Shown here one piece after another: positions 50,092-59,072 of a stretch of 64,000 nt of DNA. Both the position numbers and the translations under genes were made by a program. The notes under the pieces are model-generated. The model saw only the letters and a program-made list of their open reading frames with translations. It made no database searches and had not been told where the DNA came from. The DNA is taken from positions 61,423 through 125,422 of the forward strand of contig DATJYC010000058.1 in the NCBI GenBank assembly GCA_035499735.1, written 5' to 3'. Each line of letters starts with the position of its first letter. Within the stretch, counting starts at the first letter, position 1. This DNA comes from VBDM01 sp035499735. GTDB lineage: Bacteria > Pseudomonadota > Gammaproteobacteria > Burkholderiales > SG8-39.

Positions 50092-50955
50092 CTACGCCAC
50101 CATCGTCGGTGCGACGCGCTTCCGGAAGCGGTGTTTCCCGGTGAAGAGAAGATAGTGCTTGCCGCCGGCGGCGCGCCCGATCATCGTAATGCCGAGCTTG
50201 TTCGCGATCTCGTAGCCCATCTGCGTGAGCCCCGAGCGCGACACGAGGAAGGGTATCTGCATCTGCGCGGCCTTGATCACCATCTCCGACGTGAGGCGCC
50301 CCGTGGTGTAGAAGATCTTGTCCGAGCCGTCCACGCCGTCGAGCCACATCTGTCCGGCGATGGCGTCGACGGCGTTGTGCCGGCCGACGTCCTCTATGAA
50401 GTAAAGGATCTTCACGGCCGGGGCGGTGTTCGCCGCCTCATTCTCGACCAAGGCGCATCCGTGCACGGCGCCGGCCGATTTGTATACGGTCTCCTCGTGC
50501 CGCACCGCCTCGAGCACGGCGTGCAGCGCGTCCTCGGTGAGCGACACGTCGTTGCGCAGCTGGACCGAGTCGACCTCCGCCATCAGGTCCCCGAAGACCG
50601 TGCCCTGCCCGCAGCCGGTCGTGACCGTGCGCTTCTTCATCTTCTCCCGCAGCGACCTGATCGGCTTGCGCGTGGTCACTGCGACCGACGCCGTCTCCCA
50701 GTCGACCTGGACGGCGGCGATCTCTTCGATCGATTTCACGAGGCGCTGGTTGCGCAAGTAGCCGATGGCGAGCGCTTCCGGCGCCTGCCCGAGCGTCATC
50801 AGCGTGACGATCTCCCGCTTGTCGACGTACAGGGTCAGCGGATGCTCGCCCGCGATGGGCGTGGGCACCGCTTCCCCGCGCTCGTTGATCGCCTCGACCT
50901 CGAAGGTGAGCGGCTTGGACGCCCGGCTGATCTCGGGACGGAGCGGCGTCTTCAT
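50092..50955 (-). CDS. fdhD: Formate dehydrogenase sulfurtransferase FdhD
   Basis: FdhD transfers sulfur from IscS to the molybdenum centre of formate dehydrogenase and is essential for its activity. The protein has 287 residues. The cysteine loop reads TVTTGCGQGTVFG near residue 115, with one Cys where the E. coli protein has a CxxC pair. FIEDVGRHNAVDAIAGQM near residue 190 and YTTGRLTSEMV near 220 are family hallmarks. The ATG overlaps the moaA stop (ATGA). It works on the formate dehydrogenase encoded about 5 kb away on the other strand. Confidence 0.93.
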   Translation of the reverse strand: MKTPLRPEISRASKPLTFEVEAINERGEAVPTPIAGEHPLTLYVDKREIVTLMTLGQAPEALAIGYLRNQRLVKSIEEIAAVQVDWETASVAVTTRKPIRSLREKMKKRTVTTGCGQGTVFGDLMAEVDSVQLRNDVSLTEDALHAVLEAVRHEETVYKSAGAVHGCALVENEAANTAPAVKILYFIEDVGRHNAVDAIAGQMWLDGVDGSDKIFYTTGRLTSEMVIKAAQMQIPFLVSRSGLTQMGYEIANKLGITMIGRAAGGKHYLLFTGKHRFRKRVAPTMVA

Positions 50956-52037
50956 CCGCCGATGTAGGACATCTCGATCTTGCGCAGCTTCGCCGTCTCG
51001 GCGGTGCGCAGCTCGGAGTAGCGGTCCGCGCGGATGTGCCAGATCCCGGCGACCGCGTCGGAGATATCCTCGTCGGGAGCGCCGCCGCGCAGCATGCCGC
51101 GCAGGTCGTAGCCGGCGGTGGCGAAGAGACACGTATACAGCATGCCCTCGGTGGACAGGCGCGCACGCGTGCAGGTGCCGCAGAATGCCTGGGTGACCGA
51201 CGAGATCACGCCGATCTCGCCCGAGCCGTCCCGGTAGCGCCAGCGCTCGGCGACCTCTCCCCGATAGTTCGGCTCGACCGGCTCGAGCGACATCTTCTCG
51301 TCGATCAGTCGCACGATGTCGGCCGACGGAATCACGTCGTCCATCCTCCAGCCGTTCGTGTGCCCGACGTCCATGAACTCGATGAAGCGCACGATGTGGC
51401 CGCTGCCCCTGAAATAGCGCGCCATGGGAAGGACCGAGTCCTCGTTCACTCCGCGCTTCACCACCATGTTGATCTTGATCGGCGCGAGGCCCGCCGCGGC
51501 GGCGGCGTCGATGCCGTTCAGCACCTCGGAAACCGGAAAATCCGCGTCGTTCATCGCGCGGAACACCGCGTCGTCGAGCGAGTCGAGGCTCACGGTGACG
51601 CGGTTGAGCCCCGCGGCCTTCAGCGCGCGCGCCTTCTTGGCGAGCAGCGATCCGTTGGTGGTGAGCGTCAGGTCGAGCCCCGGGACGTCCGCGAGCATCT
51701 CGATCAGCTGGTCGACGTTCCTGCGCAGCAGGGGCTCGCCGCCCGTCAGGCGGATCTTCTCGACGCCGTGCCCCTTGAAAATGCGGACCAGGCGGGTGAT
51801 CTCCTCGAAGGAGAGGAGCTGCTCGCGCGGCAGGAACTTGTAGTCGGGGCCGAACACCTCGCGCGGCATGCAGTACACGCAGCGGAAATTGCAGCGGTCC
51901 GTGACCGAGATGCGCAGGTCGTGCAGGCGACGCCCGCGCGTATCGACGCCCGCGTGTAGCGCCTTGCCGGATGTCCCTTTGGAGGGAAGGGGCTTTGACC
52001 TACGGCCGTCGCTGATGGGAACGATGCGTTCGGTCAT
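50952..52037 (-). CDS. moaA: GTP 3',8-cyclase MoaA
   Basis: This radical-SAM enzyme catalyses the first step of molybdopterin synthesis (GTP to a cyclic pterin precursor, with MoaC). The protein has 361 residues. The SAM cluster motif CNFRCVYC is at Cys 49, 53 and 56. The GGEPLLR motif follows near residue 98. The second cluster is bound by CGTCTR and a later Cys (LYTCLF) near residues 285-305. The C-terminal GG tail (SYIGG) needed for activity is intact. It heads the leftward operon and is divergent from DUF3305 with 72 bases between. MoaC, MoaD and MoaE are not in the window. Confidence 0.95.
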   Translation of the reverse strand: MTERIVPISDGRRSKPLPSKGTSGKALHAGVDTRGRRLHDLRISVTDRCNFRCVYCMPREVFGPDYKFLPREQLLSFEEITRLVRIFKGHGVEKIRLTGGEPLLRRNVDQLIEMLADVPGLDLTLTTNGSLLAKKARALKAAGLNRVTVSLDSLDDAVFRAMNDADFPVSEVLNGIDAAAAAGLAPIKINMVVKRGVNEDSVLPMARYFRGSGHIVRFIEFMDVGHTNGWRMDDVIPSADIVRLIDEKMSLEPVEPNYRGEVAERWRYRDGSGEIGVISSVTQAFCGTCTRARLSTEGMLYTCLFATAGYDLRGMLRGGAPDEDISDAVAGIWHIRADRYSELRTAETAKLRKIEMSYIGG

Positions 52038-52109
52038 GCGATGCGTAGCCGTATCATGAAAGCCAGTTCATAATCCAACGTCTGCTCATCGTCCAGTATA
52101 GCCGGAAAC

Positions 52110-52586
52110 ATGCCTTACCCGAGCCTTGCCGTCGCCGTGGTGATGGAACGAACGCCGTTGCAAGACAGCCGCTGGGAAACGGAGAAGTGGGAGCCCATCG
52201 GCGTGGTTCCCGACCAGAGCGAGCCTGGCTCGACCCCGCGCGCGCTCATGGAGGACGCCGTGCGCGCGCAATGGCTCTACCCGGGTTTCAGGCTCGAGCT
52301 TTTCCACGACGAGGCCGAGGGCTACTACCTCAATCTGAGCTCGCAAAAGCCCTTCGTGTTCGTCAACTGGCTCGAGGAGGGCGGCGCCGGTGTCCCGAAG
52401 CGGGTCACCGCGAGCTACAACGAGGCGGCACGGCTTCTCGACGCCGGCGCGCGCGTTGACGGGGTTCCCATGCCCGTCCAGTGGATCCCCTGGCTCGCCG
52501 AGTACGTCGAGCGAAACTACAAGCCCGAGCCGAAGAAACGCGCGCGGCCGCCGTCGTTCAAGGGTGCAAGGCGCGATGACCGCTGA
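52110..52586 (+). CDS. DUF3305 protein, formate dehydrogenase locus
   Basis: This 158-residue soluble protein has no signal peptide. The DUF3305 pattern is visible: VAVVMERTPLQDSRWETEKWEPIGV at the start, LYPGFRLELFHDEAEGYYLNL near residue 57, and VPMPVQWIPWLAEYVERNY near 124. DUF3305 genes repeatedly accompany DUF3306 and formate dehydrogenase genes; their molecular role is not known, though an assembly role is commonly supposed. It is the first gene of the rightward formate dehydrogenase run and overlaps the next gene by 11 bases. Confidence 0.82.
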   Translation: MPYPSLAVAVVMERTPLQDSRWETEKWEPIGVVPDQSEPGSTPRALMEDAVRAQWLYPGFRLELFHDEAEGYYLNLSSQKPFVFVNWLEEGGAGVPKRVTASYNEAARLLDAGARVDGVPMPVQWIPWLAEYVERNYKPEPKKRARPPSFKGARRDDR

Positions 52587-53103
52587 CGATAGGTTTCTTT
52601 CGCGCTGGTCCCGGCTGAAGACCGAGGCCCGCCGGACCGAGGCGCAACTCCCGGAGCCGAAGGCCGACGCCGGCCCCGCGAGCGTCGCGACTCCTCCGGC
52701 GGTCCCAGCGGGGGATTCGCCGGGGCCGTCGCCCGCCGCGCCGGAGTTCCCGCCGGTGGAATCGTTGAAAGGGCTCGCCTCCGAATACGCGGCATTCCTC
52801 AAGCCTGGCGTCGACGAGGGCCTGCGGCGCACCGCGCTGAAGAAATTATTCAGCGACCCCTACTTCGGAACCTTCGAGAAGTTCGCGGAATACTGCGAGG
52901 ACTACACCCGAAGCGAGCCGATCCCGCCTGCGATGCTCAAGACGATCGAGCACGCGAAGCGACTCCTTTTCGACGCGAAGGAGGACGAGAAGAAGGAGGA
53001 GGAGCGCGATGCCGCGGCGAGCGCCAAGCCCCAGCTCGAAGCTTCTGCGGGGACCGAAACCAAGACCGAAGCCGCGCAGCCGGTGCCGCGGGACAAGGCC
53101 TGA
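52576..53103 (+). CDS. DUF3306 protein, formate dehydrogenase locus
   Basis: This 175-residue soluble protein has three parts. The N-terminus (DDRFLSRWSRLKTEARR) is characteristic of DUF3306, and a Pro/Ala-rich linker covers residues ~25-65. The core has SEYAAFLKPGVDEGLRRTAL and LFSDPYFGTFEKFAEYCEDY near residues 70-115, followed by a charged tail. The function is not established. The ATG at 52576 starts inside the DUF3305 gene and its stop abuts the ferredoxin gene, so the three are translationally linked. Confidence 0.82.
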   Translation: MTADDRFLSRWSRLKTEARRTEAQLPEPKADAGPASVATPPAVPAGDSPGPSPAAPEFPPVESLKGLASEYAAFLKPGVDEGLRRTALKKLFSDPYFGTFEKFAEYCEDYTRSEPIPPAMLKTIEHAKRLLFDAKEDEKKEEERDAAASAKPQLEASAGTETKTEAAQPVPRDKA

Positions 53104-55185
53104 ATGGCCCTCCAAGACCGCGCGCTGAAGATCTGCAGCTGCAACAGGACGATGGCGCTCGACGCCGCGGCACTCGAGCGCGCGCTCAAGCTCGGCCACC
53201 CCATACAGATACACACCGAGCTTTGCCGCAAGGAAGTCGGCAGCTTCCAGGACGCGCTGAAGGACGAGGCTTGCGTGGTCGCGTGCACTCAGGAGGCGCC
53301 GCTCTTCACCGAGCTCGCCGACGCTGCGAAGTCGGCGACCAAGCTGCAATTCGTCAACATCCGCGAGCACGCGGGTTGGTCGAAGGAAGGCGCGCAGGCG
53401 ACGCCCAAGATCGCGGCGCTCCTTGCGCTTGCGGACCTTCCGGAGCCCGAGGCCGTGCCTGGCGTGAGCTATCAGTCGGGCGGGCGGCTCCTGATCGTCG
53501 GGCCGGCCGCCGCCGCGATCGCCTGGGCCGACAAGCTCGCGGATCAGCTCGAGGTGAGCGTGCTGATCTCGGGAGGTCAGGGCGAGCTGCCGGCAGAGCG
53601 CCGCTACCCGGTGCTCTCGGGGGCGGTCAAGTCGCTGAACGGTCACCTCGGCGACTTCGAGCTCGTTTGGGAGCAGGCGAACCCCATCGACCTCGAGGTG
53701 TGCACGCGCTGCAATGCCTGCATCCGCGCCTGCCCGGAGCAGGCGATCGATTTTTCCTATCAGATCGATCTCGACAAGTGCAAGGCGCACCGGGAGTGCG
53801 TGAAGGCCTGCGGCGCGATCGGTGCGATCGAATTCGAGCGGGTGGACCGCGCGAGGAGCGAGCGCTTCGACATGGTGCTCGACCTGTCCGCGCGGGCGCT
53901 GATCCGCACCCCTCAGCCGCCGCAGGGATATCTTGCCCCGGGCAGCGATCCGCTCGAGCAGGCGCTCGCGGCCGCCCGGCTCGGTCAACTGGTGGGCGAG
54001 TTCGAGAAGCCAAGGTTTTTCGCCTACGACGCGAGGATCTGCGCCCACGGCCGCTCGTCGAAGGTCGGCTGCACTCAATGCCTGGATGTGTGCTCGACCG
54101 GGGCGATTTTGCCCGACGGCGACCACGTCAGGGTCGACCCGCACCTGTGCATGGGCTGCGGGGGTTGCGCGACGGTGTGCCCGTCGGGCGCGATGAGCCA
54201 CGCCTACCCGCGGGTGCCGGACCTAGGCGCGCGGCTGAAGCGCGTGCTATCCGTCTATGCGCAGGCGGGTGGCAGGGATGCCTGCCTGCTCTTTCACAAC
54301 GCGGGGGGGAGCCGCGCGCTGATTGCCGGGCTCGCCCGGCACGGCCGCGGGCTTCCCGCGCGCGTGATTCCGTTCGAAGTCCATCATCCCGCATCGATCG
54401 GCATGGACGTGCTGCTCGCCGCCGTGGCTTACGGAGCGACCCAGGCCGTCGCGCTGGCCGAGCCCAGGGAAGCCGCGGAATACGGCGACGCGGTGAAGAG
54501 GCAGATGGCTATTGCGCAGAGCATCGTGAGCGGGCTGGGGTTCGCCGGCACGCACTTCCGGCTGCTCGCGACCGACGACCACGCAGCGCTCGGGAACGAG
54601 CTGTGGAACCTCGCGCCGGCCGCGACGGTTTCCCGGGCGGCGGCCTACAACCTCTCGGCCGAGAAGCGCACCACACTCGAGTTCGCGATCGACCACCTCG
54701 CGAAACTGGCGCCGGAGCCGCAGGAAGCCATCGGCCTTGCTCCAGGCGCGCCCTTCGGGCAGGTCGTCGTCGACACCAAGACCTGCACCCTGTGCATGGC
54801 GTGCGTGGGCGCGTGCCCGGAGTCGGCGCTCGTCGACGGGCGCGATCGCCCCATGCTGAAGCTCATCGAGCGCAACTGCGTGCAGTGCGGCCTGTGCGAC
54901 GCCACGTGTCCCGAGGACGCGATCACCTTGGTGCCGCGTCTCCTGCTCACGGCGCAGGCGAAGCAGGAGGTCACGCTCAACGAAGCCGAGCCGTTCAGCT
55001 GCGTGCGCTGTGGCAAGCCCTTCGGCACCCGGAAAATGGTCGAGAACATGCTGGGCAGGCTCACGGGGCATTCGATGTTTCCGGGAGCCGACGCCCTCAA
55101 GCGACTGCAGATGTGCGCCGACTGCCGCGTCGTCGACATGATGGAGAACAAGGACGAGGTGAACATCCTCGACGCGAAGCGGTGA
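53104..55185 (+). CDS. Large multi-cluster 4Fe-4S ferredoxin protein, formate dehydrogenase locus
   Basis: This 693-residue soluble iron-sulfur protein has no Tat or Sec signal, so it is probably cytoplasmic. Several ferredoxin-type motifs are visible: CTRCNACIRACP near residue 200, CMGCGGCATVCP near 348, CTLCMACVGACP near 561, and CVQCGLCDATCP near 596. Other Cys lie at CTQCLDVC near 321 and CVRCGKP near 637. Related proteins are typically found beside DUF3305/DUF3306 and formate dehydrogenase genes. A role in electron supply for assembly, or as a cytoplasmic electron acceptor, is inferred only. Confidence 0.85.
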   Translation: MALQDRALKICSCNRTMALDAAALERALKLGHPIQIHTELCRKEVGSFQDALKDEACVVACTQEAPLFTELADAAKSATKLQFVNIREHAGWSKEGAQATPKIAALLALADLPEPEAVPGVSYQSGGRLLIVGPAAAAIAWADKLADQLEVSVLISGGQGELPAERRYPVLSGAVKSLNGHLGDFELVWEQANPIDLEVCTRCNACIRACPEQAIDFSYQIDLDKCKAHRECVKACGAIGAIEFERVDRARSERFDMVLDLSARALIRTPQPPQGYLAPGSDPLEQALAAARLGQLVGEFEKPRFFAYDARICAHGRSSKVGCTQCLDVCSTGAILPDGDHVRVDPHLCMGCGGCATVCPSGAMSHAYPRVPDLGARLKRVLSVYAQAGGRDACLLFHNAGGSRALIAGLARHGRGLPARVIPFEVHHPASIGMDVLLAAVAYGATQAVALAEPREAAEYGDAVKRQMAIAQSIVSGLGFAGTHFRLLATDDHAALGNELWNLAPAATVSRAAAYNLSAEKRTTLEFAIDHLAKLAPEPQEAIGLAPGAPFGQVVVDTKTCTLCMACVGACPESALVDGRDRPMLKLIERNCVQCGLCDATCPEDAITLVPRLLLTAQAKQEVTLNEAEPFSCVRCGKPFGTRKMVENMLGRLTGHSMFPGADALKRLQMCADCRVVDMMENKDEVNILDAKR

Positions 55186-55808
55186 GCGCGAGCGTCACGC
55201 CGCTCAAGTTTGCTCCGCCGGATGTCCCGGAGGACCAAGCGCGCGCCGGCTACTATGCCTTGCTCGCGCGACTGTACTACGCGGGGCCGGACGCAGGATT
55301 GCTCGCCGCCATCGCCGAAGCCGGGCAAATCGTCACCGAAGGCTCGCAATCCGCCTTGGCGAGTGCCTGGACCGCTCTTGCGGCCGCCGCGAGGGCGATG
55401 GACGCTGAGGCCGCTCGCCTCGAGTACGAGGCGCTCTTTGTTGGAACGGGCAAGGCGGAAGTGACCCCGTACGCGAGCTTCTACCTGGCCGAGACCGGCC
55501 GCGAGAGGATCCTCGTGAAGCTGCGCGGCGAGCTCGCGGCGCTGGGTCTCGAGCGGGCCCGGAGTTCCCACGAGCCGGAGGATCACGTTGCGGGTCTGTT
55601 TGATGCCATGAGGCACTTGATTTCAAGGGGCTCGGACGATGCTGCACCGCAACAGCAGCGGTCGTTTTTCGAGCGGTATCTGGCGGGAGCTTTCGGCCCA
55701 TTGTGTATCGCAATAGGACGGAACGAAAAGGCCAATTTCTACAAGCACGTTGCCCATTTTACCGAGGCCTTTCTCAGGGTTGAAAGCGAAGCCCTTAAAG
55801 TGTTCTAA
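55182..55808 (+). CDS. TorD/DmsD-family redox-enzyme maturation chaperone
   Basis: This 208-residue, all-helical cytoplasmic protein fits the TorD family. Those chaperones hold Tat-targeted molybdoenzyme precursors until the cofactor is inserted. Visible features are ARAGYYALLARLYYAGPDAGL near residue 20, ARLEYEALFVGTGKAEVTPYASF near 80, and EPEDHVAGLFDAMRHLI near 128, close to the family EPxDH motif. The GTG at 55182 overlaps the ferredoxin stop (GTGA). Its likely client is the catalytic subunit encoded 270 bases downstream. Confidence 0.88.
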   Translation: MSASVTPLKFAPPDVPEDQARAGYYALLARLYYAGPDAGLLAAIAEAGQIVTEGSQSALASAWTALAAAARAMDAEAARLEYEALFVGTGKAEVTPYASFYLAETGRERILVKLRGELAALGLERARSSHEPEDHVAGLFDAMRHLISRGSDDAAPQQQRSFFERYLAGAFGPLCIAIGRNEKANFYKHVAHFTEAFLRVESEALKVF

Positions 55809-55864
55809 TGGCCCCATGCAATACGCTGCATATTTCAGGTGTTGACCTGGGAAGGGGACCTCAC

Positions 55865-56065
55865 ATGAATAATCAAACCAAATCGAGATTGAGTCGGAGG
55901 AGCTTTCTGATCGCAGCGGGCGCCGGCGGTGTCGCGGCCGTGGCGGCGGTGGGGGGCCGGTCCACAGAAGAGCCAAAGGTCCTCACCAGCAGCGACAAGC
56001 GGCGCGGCAAGGGATACGAGGAAAGCGCGCACGTCCGCCGCTACTACAACACCACCAAAGTTTGA
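55865..56065 (+). CDS. Small Tat-signal peptide protein of formate dehydrogenase locus
   Basis: This 66-residue protein consists of a twin-arginine signal (SRRSFLIAAGAGGVAAVAAVG near residues 10-30) and a short basic tail. Short Tat-signal proteins of this kind are repeatedly found directly upstream of periplasmic formate dehydrogenase large subunits; they may be small accessory subunits or act in export. The ATG at 55865 is preceded by GGGGACC. It lies 57 bases after the chaperone gene and 16 bases before fdhA. Confidence 0.8.
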   Translation: MNNQTKSRLSRRSFLIAAGAGGVAAVAAVGGRSTEEPKVLTSSDKRRGKGYEESAHVRRYYNTTKV

Positions 56066-56081
56066 CCCGAGGAGCCTGACC

Positions 56082-59054
56082 ATGTTGCTCACCAGGAAAT
56101 CCGCTGGAGTCCCCGCTCACTCCACGTCCAGCCGTCTGTCGCGCAGCCTCTCGGGCATGCTCGCCAAGACGCTCGACCGCCGGGCGTTCCTCAAGCGCTC
56201 CGGAGTCGCGGCCGGCGCCGGTGCCTTTGCCGCCCAGCTGCCTTTCAGCATGATCGGGAAGGCGGAGGCCGCTTCCGAAAATAGCGGAAGCGTCGAGGTC
56301 AAGCGCACGGTGTGCACGCACTGCTCCGTCGGCTGCGCGGTCGACGCGGTGGTCCAGAACGGGGTCTGGGTGCGCCAGGAGCCGGTGTTCGATTCGCCCC
56401 TGAACCTCGGTTCGCACTGCGCCAAGGGCGCGTCGGTCCGGGAACACGGCATGACCGAGGACTCGCACCGCCTGAAGTACCCGATGAAGCTGGTGAACGG
56501 AAAGTACACGAGGATCTCCTGGGACAAGGCGATCGACGAGATCGGCGACCGCATGCTCGCGATCCGCAAGGAGTCCGGGCCCGACGCGGTCTACCTGGTC
56601 GGCTCGTCCAAGCACAACAACGAGCAGTCCGAGCTGCTGTGCAAGTGGGCGCGTCTCTGGGGCACCAACAACACCGACCATCAGGCGCGCATCTGCCACT
56701 CGACCACCGTCGCGGGCACCGCCCAGACCTGGGGCTACGGCGCGATGACGAATTCGTATAACGACGAGCAGAACTCGAAGAGCCTGCTGTTCCTCGGCTC
56801 GAACGCGGCCGAGGCGCACCCGGTCTCGATGCTGCACACCCTGCACGCCAAGGAGAACGGCTGCAAGGTCATCGTCGCCGATCCGCGCTTCACGCGCACC
56901 GCCGCGAAGGCCGATACCTACGTGCGTATCCGCTCGGGCAGCGACATCGCCTTCATCTTCGGGATCCTGCACCACATCTTCAAGAACGGCTGGGAAGACA
57001 AGAAGTACATCCACGACCGCGTCTACGGCATGGACAAGGTCAGGGAAGAGGTGATGAAGAAGTGGACCCCCGAGAACGTCACCGAGGTCACGGGGGTTCC
57101 GGAAGCGGAGGTCTACAACGTCGCCAAGACGCTCGCCGAGAACCGGCCGGGCTTCATCATCTGGGCGATGGGCCAGACCCAGCACACCACCGGCAATGCG
57201 GTCGTGCGCGCGAGCAACATCCTGATGCTTGCGCTCGGCAACGTCGGCCGCTCAGGCGGCGGCTGCAACATCTACCGTGGACATGACAACGTGCAGGGGG
57301 CGACCGACGTCGGTCCCAACCCGGACACGCTGCCGGGCTACTACCCCGTTGGCGTGCCCGGCTCGTGGGCGCACTGGGCGAGAGTGTGGAACGTGGACCT
57401 CAAGTGGCTGCAGGAGCGTTACGCCCCGGGCGGCATAGGCAAACCCGGCATTACCGTCTCGCGCTGGATCGACGGGGTCATGGAGAAGAACGAGAACATC
57501 GACCAGGATCCGAACATCCGCGCGATGTTCTTCTGGGGCCATGCGCCGAACTCGCAGACCCGCGGCCTGGACATGGTCAAGGCGATGAAGATGCTTGACA
57601 TGCTGGTCGTCATCGACCCGTACCCCTCGGCGACGGCCGCCATGGCGGCGATGCCGGTTGAGGGCGTGCAGGAAAAGGCGGGGCGCGCCGTGTACCTGCT
57701 ACCCGCCGCGACGCAATTCGAGACCGAGGGTTCGGTGACCGCGTCGAACCGCTCGCTGCAGTGGCGCGAGAAAGTGATCGATCCCCTGTTCGAGTCGCGC
57801 TCGGACCACGCGATCATGCTCGCGTTCGCGAGGAAGCTCGGCTTCGAGGACCAGTTCCTCGGCAAGAAGGACGGCAAGCAGCAGCTGCGCCTGGTCAAGG
57901 CGAAAGGCGGCTACGACGAGCCCTCGATTGAGGACGTCCTCAGGATGGAGATCAACCGGGGCACGTGGACCATCGGCTACACCGGGCAGTCGCCCGAGCG
58001 CCTGCAGGCACACATGCGCAACATGCACGTCTTCGACGTGAAGACGCTGCGCGCCAAGGGCGGCAAGGACGCGAAGACCGGCTACGACCTCACCGGGGAC
58101 TACTTCGGCCTGCCCTGGCCCTGCTACGGCAACGTAGCCGTGAAGCACCCGGGCACGCCGAATCTCTACGACACCTCCAAGCCAATGATGGAAGGCGGCG
58201 GCTGCTTCCGCGCGCTGTTCGGCATGGAGAAGGACGGGGTGAACCTGCTTGCGGAGGACGGCTCATACCCCAAGGGCGCGGACATCACCACGGGCCACCC
58301 CCAGTTCGACCACGTGCTGCTGAAGAAGCTCGGCTGGTGGGACGAGCTCACCGACGAGGAGAAGAAGGAAGCCGAGGGCAAGACCTGGGCCACGGACCTC
58401 TCGAGCGGCATCATCCGCGTGGCGATGAAGAACCACGGCTGCCATCCCTGGGGCAATGCCAAGGCGCGCGCGGTGGTCTGGAACTTCCCCGACGGCATCC
58501 CGCAGCACCGCGAGCCGCTGTACAGCACACGTCCGGACCTGGTCGAGAAGTATCCGACCCACGACGACGTGAAGGTATTCTGGCGGCTGCCGACGCTCTT
58601 CAAGTCGGTTCAGGACAAGTACAAGAACGTCGGCAAGGAGTTCCCGCTCATCCTCACCAGCGGGCGCCTGGTGGAATACGAGGGCGGGGGCGAGGAGACG
58701 CGGTCCAACCCTTGGCTCGCCGAGCTGATGCAGGAGAACTTCGTCGAGATCAACCCGAAGGCGGCGGCCGACCGCGGCGTGCGCAACGGCGAGCAGGTCT
58801 GGGTCAGGACGCCCACCGGAGCGCGCATCCGGGTGACGGCGAAGGTCACCGAAGGCATCGGACCCGATCACGTGTTCATCCCGTTCCACTTCTCGGGCTG
58901 GTGGCAGGGCAAGGACATGCTGCCCTACTACCCGGACGGCGCCGCGCCGATCGTGCGCGGCGAGGCGGTTAACACGGCGACGACCTACGGCTACGACCGC
59001 GTGACCATGATGCAGGAATCAAAAACCACGGTCTGTCAGATCGAGCGGGCCTAG
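56082..59054 (+). CDS. fdhA: Formate dehydrogenase catalytic (alpha) subunit, Cys type
   Basis: The enzyme oxidises formate to CO2 at a molybdenum (or tungsten) bis-MGD centre. The protein has 990 residues. A Tat signal (DRRAFLKRSGVAAGAGAF, residues 32-49) indicates periplasmic export. Cys 78, 81, 85 and 113 bind one 4Fe-4S cluster. Cys 205 in QARICHSTTV takes the place of the selenocysteine of E. coli FdnG; its codon is TGC (56694-56696). The molybdopterin regions follow, including LGSNAAEAHPVSMLH, and the C-terminal molydopterin-dinucleotide domain ends near VTMMQESKTTV. The ATG at 56082 has GAGGAGCC upstream. Confidence 0.95.
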   Translation: MLLTRKSAGVPAHSTSSRLSRSLSGMLAKTLDRRAFLKRSGVAAGAGAFAAQLPFSMIGKAEAASENSGSVEVKRTVCTHCSVGCAVDAVVQNGVWVRQEPVFDSPLNLGSHCAKGASVREHGMTEDSHRLKYPMKLVNGKYTRISWDKAIDEIGDRMLAIRKESGPDAVYLVGSSKHNNEQSELLCKWARLWGTNNTDHQARICHSTTVAGTAQTWGYGAMTNSYNDEQNSKSLLFLGSNAAEAHPVSMLHTLHAKENGCKVIVADPRFTRTAAKADTYVRIRSGSDIAFIFGILHHIFKNGWEDKKYIHDRVYGMDKVREEVMKKWTPENVTEVTGVPEAEVYNVAKTLAENRPGFIIWAMGQTQHTTGNAVVRASNILMLALGNVGRSGGGCNIYRGHDNVQGATDVGPNPDTLPGYYPVGVPGSWAHWARVWNVDLKWLQERYAPGGIGKPGITVSRWIDGVMEKNENIDQDPNIRAMFFWGHAPNSQTRGLDMVKAMKMLDMLVVIDPYPSATAAMAAMPVEGVQEKAGRAVYLLPAATQFETEGSVTASNRSLQWREKVIDPLFESRSDHAIMLAFARKLGFEDQFLGKKDGKQQLRLVKAKGGYDEPSIEDVLRMEINRGTWTIGYTGQSPERLQAHMRNMHVFDVKTLRAKGGKDAKTGYDLTGDYFGLPWPCYGNVAVKHPGTPNLYDTSKPMMEGGGCFRALFGMEKDGVNLLAEDGSYPKGADITTGHPQFDHVLLKKLGWWDELTDEEKKEAEGKTWATDLSSGIIRVAMKNHGCHPWGNAKARAVVWNFPDGIPQHREPLYSTRPDLVEKYPTHDDVKVFWRLPTLFKSVQDKYKNVGKEFPLILTSGRLVEYEGGGEETRSNPWLAELMQENFVEINPKAAADRGVRNGEQVWVRTPTGARIRVTAKVTEGIGPDHVFIPFHFSGWWQGKDMLPYYPDGAAPIVRGEAVNTATTYGYDRVTMMQESKTTVCQIERA

Positions 59055-59072
59055 AGGGGAGAGGAGACAACC

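Noticed and set aside
55929..56081. Earlier start for the formate dehydrogenase large subunit
   Set aside because: The extension overlies the small Tat-signal gene; the ATG at 56082 has a good ribosome-binding site and leads directly into the Tat signal.
56694..56696. Selenocysteine codon in the formate dehydrogenase
   Set aside because: The codon is TGC (Cys 205) and not TGA, and the frame is continuous.
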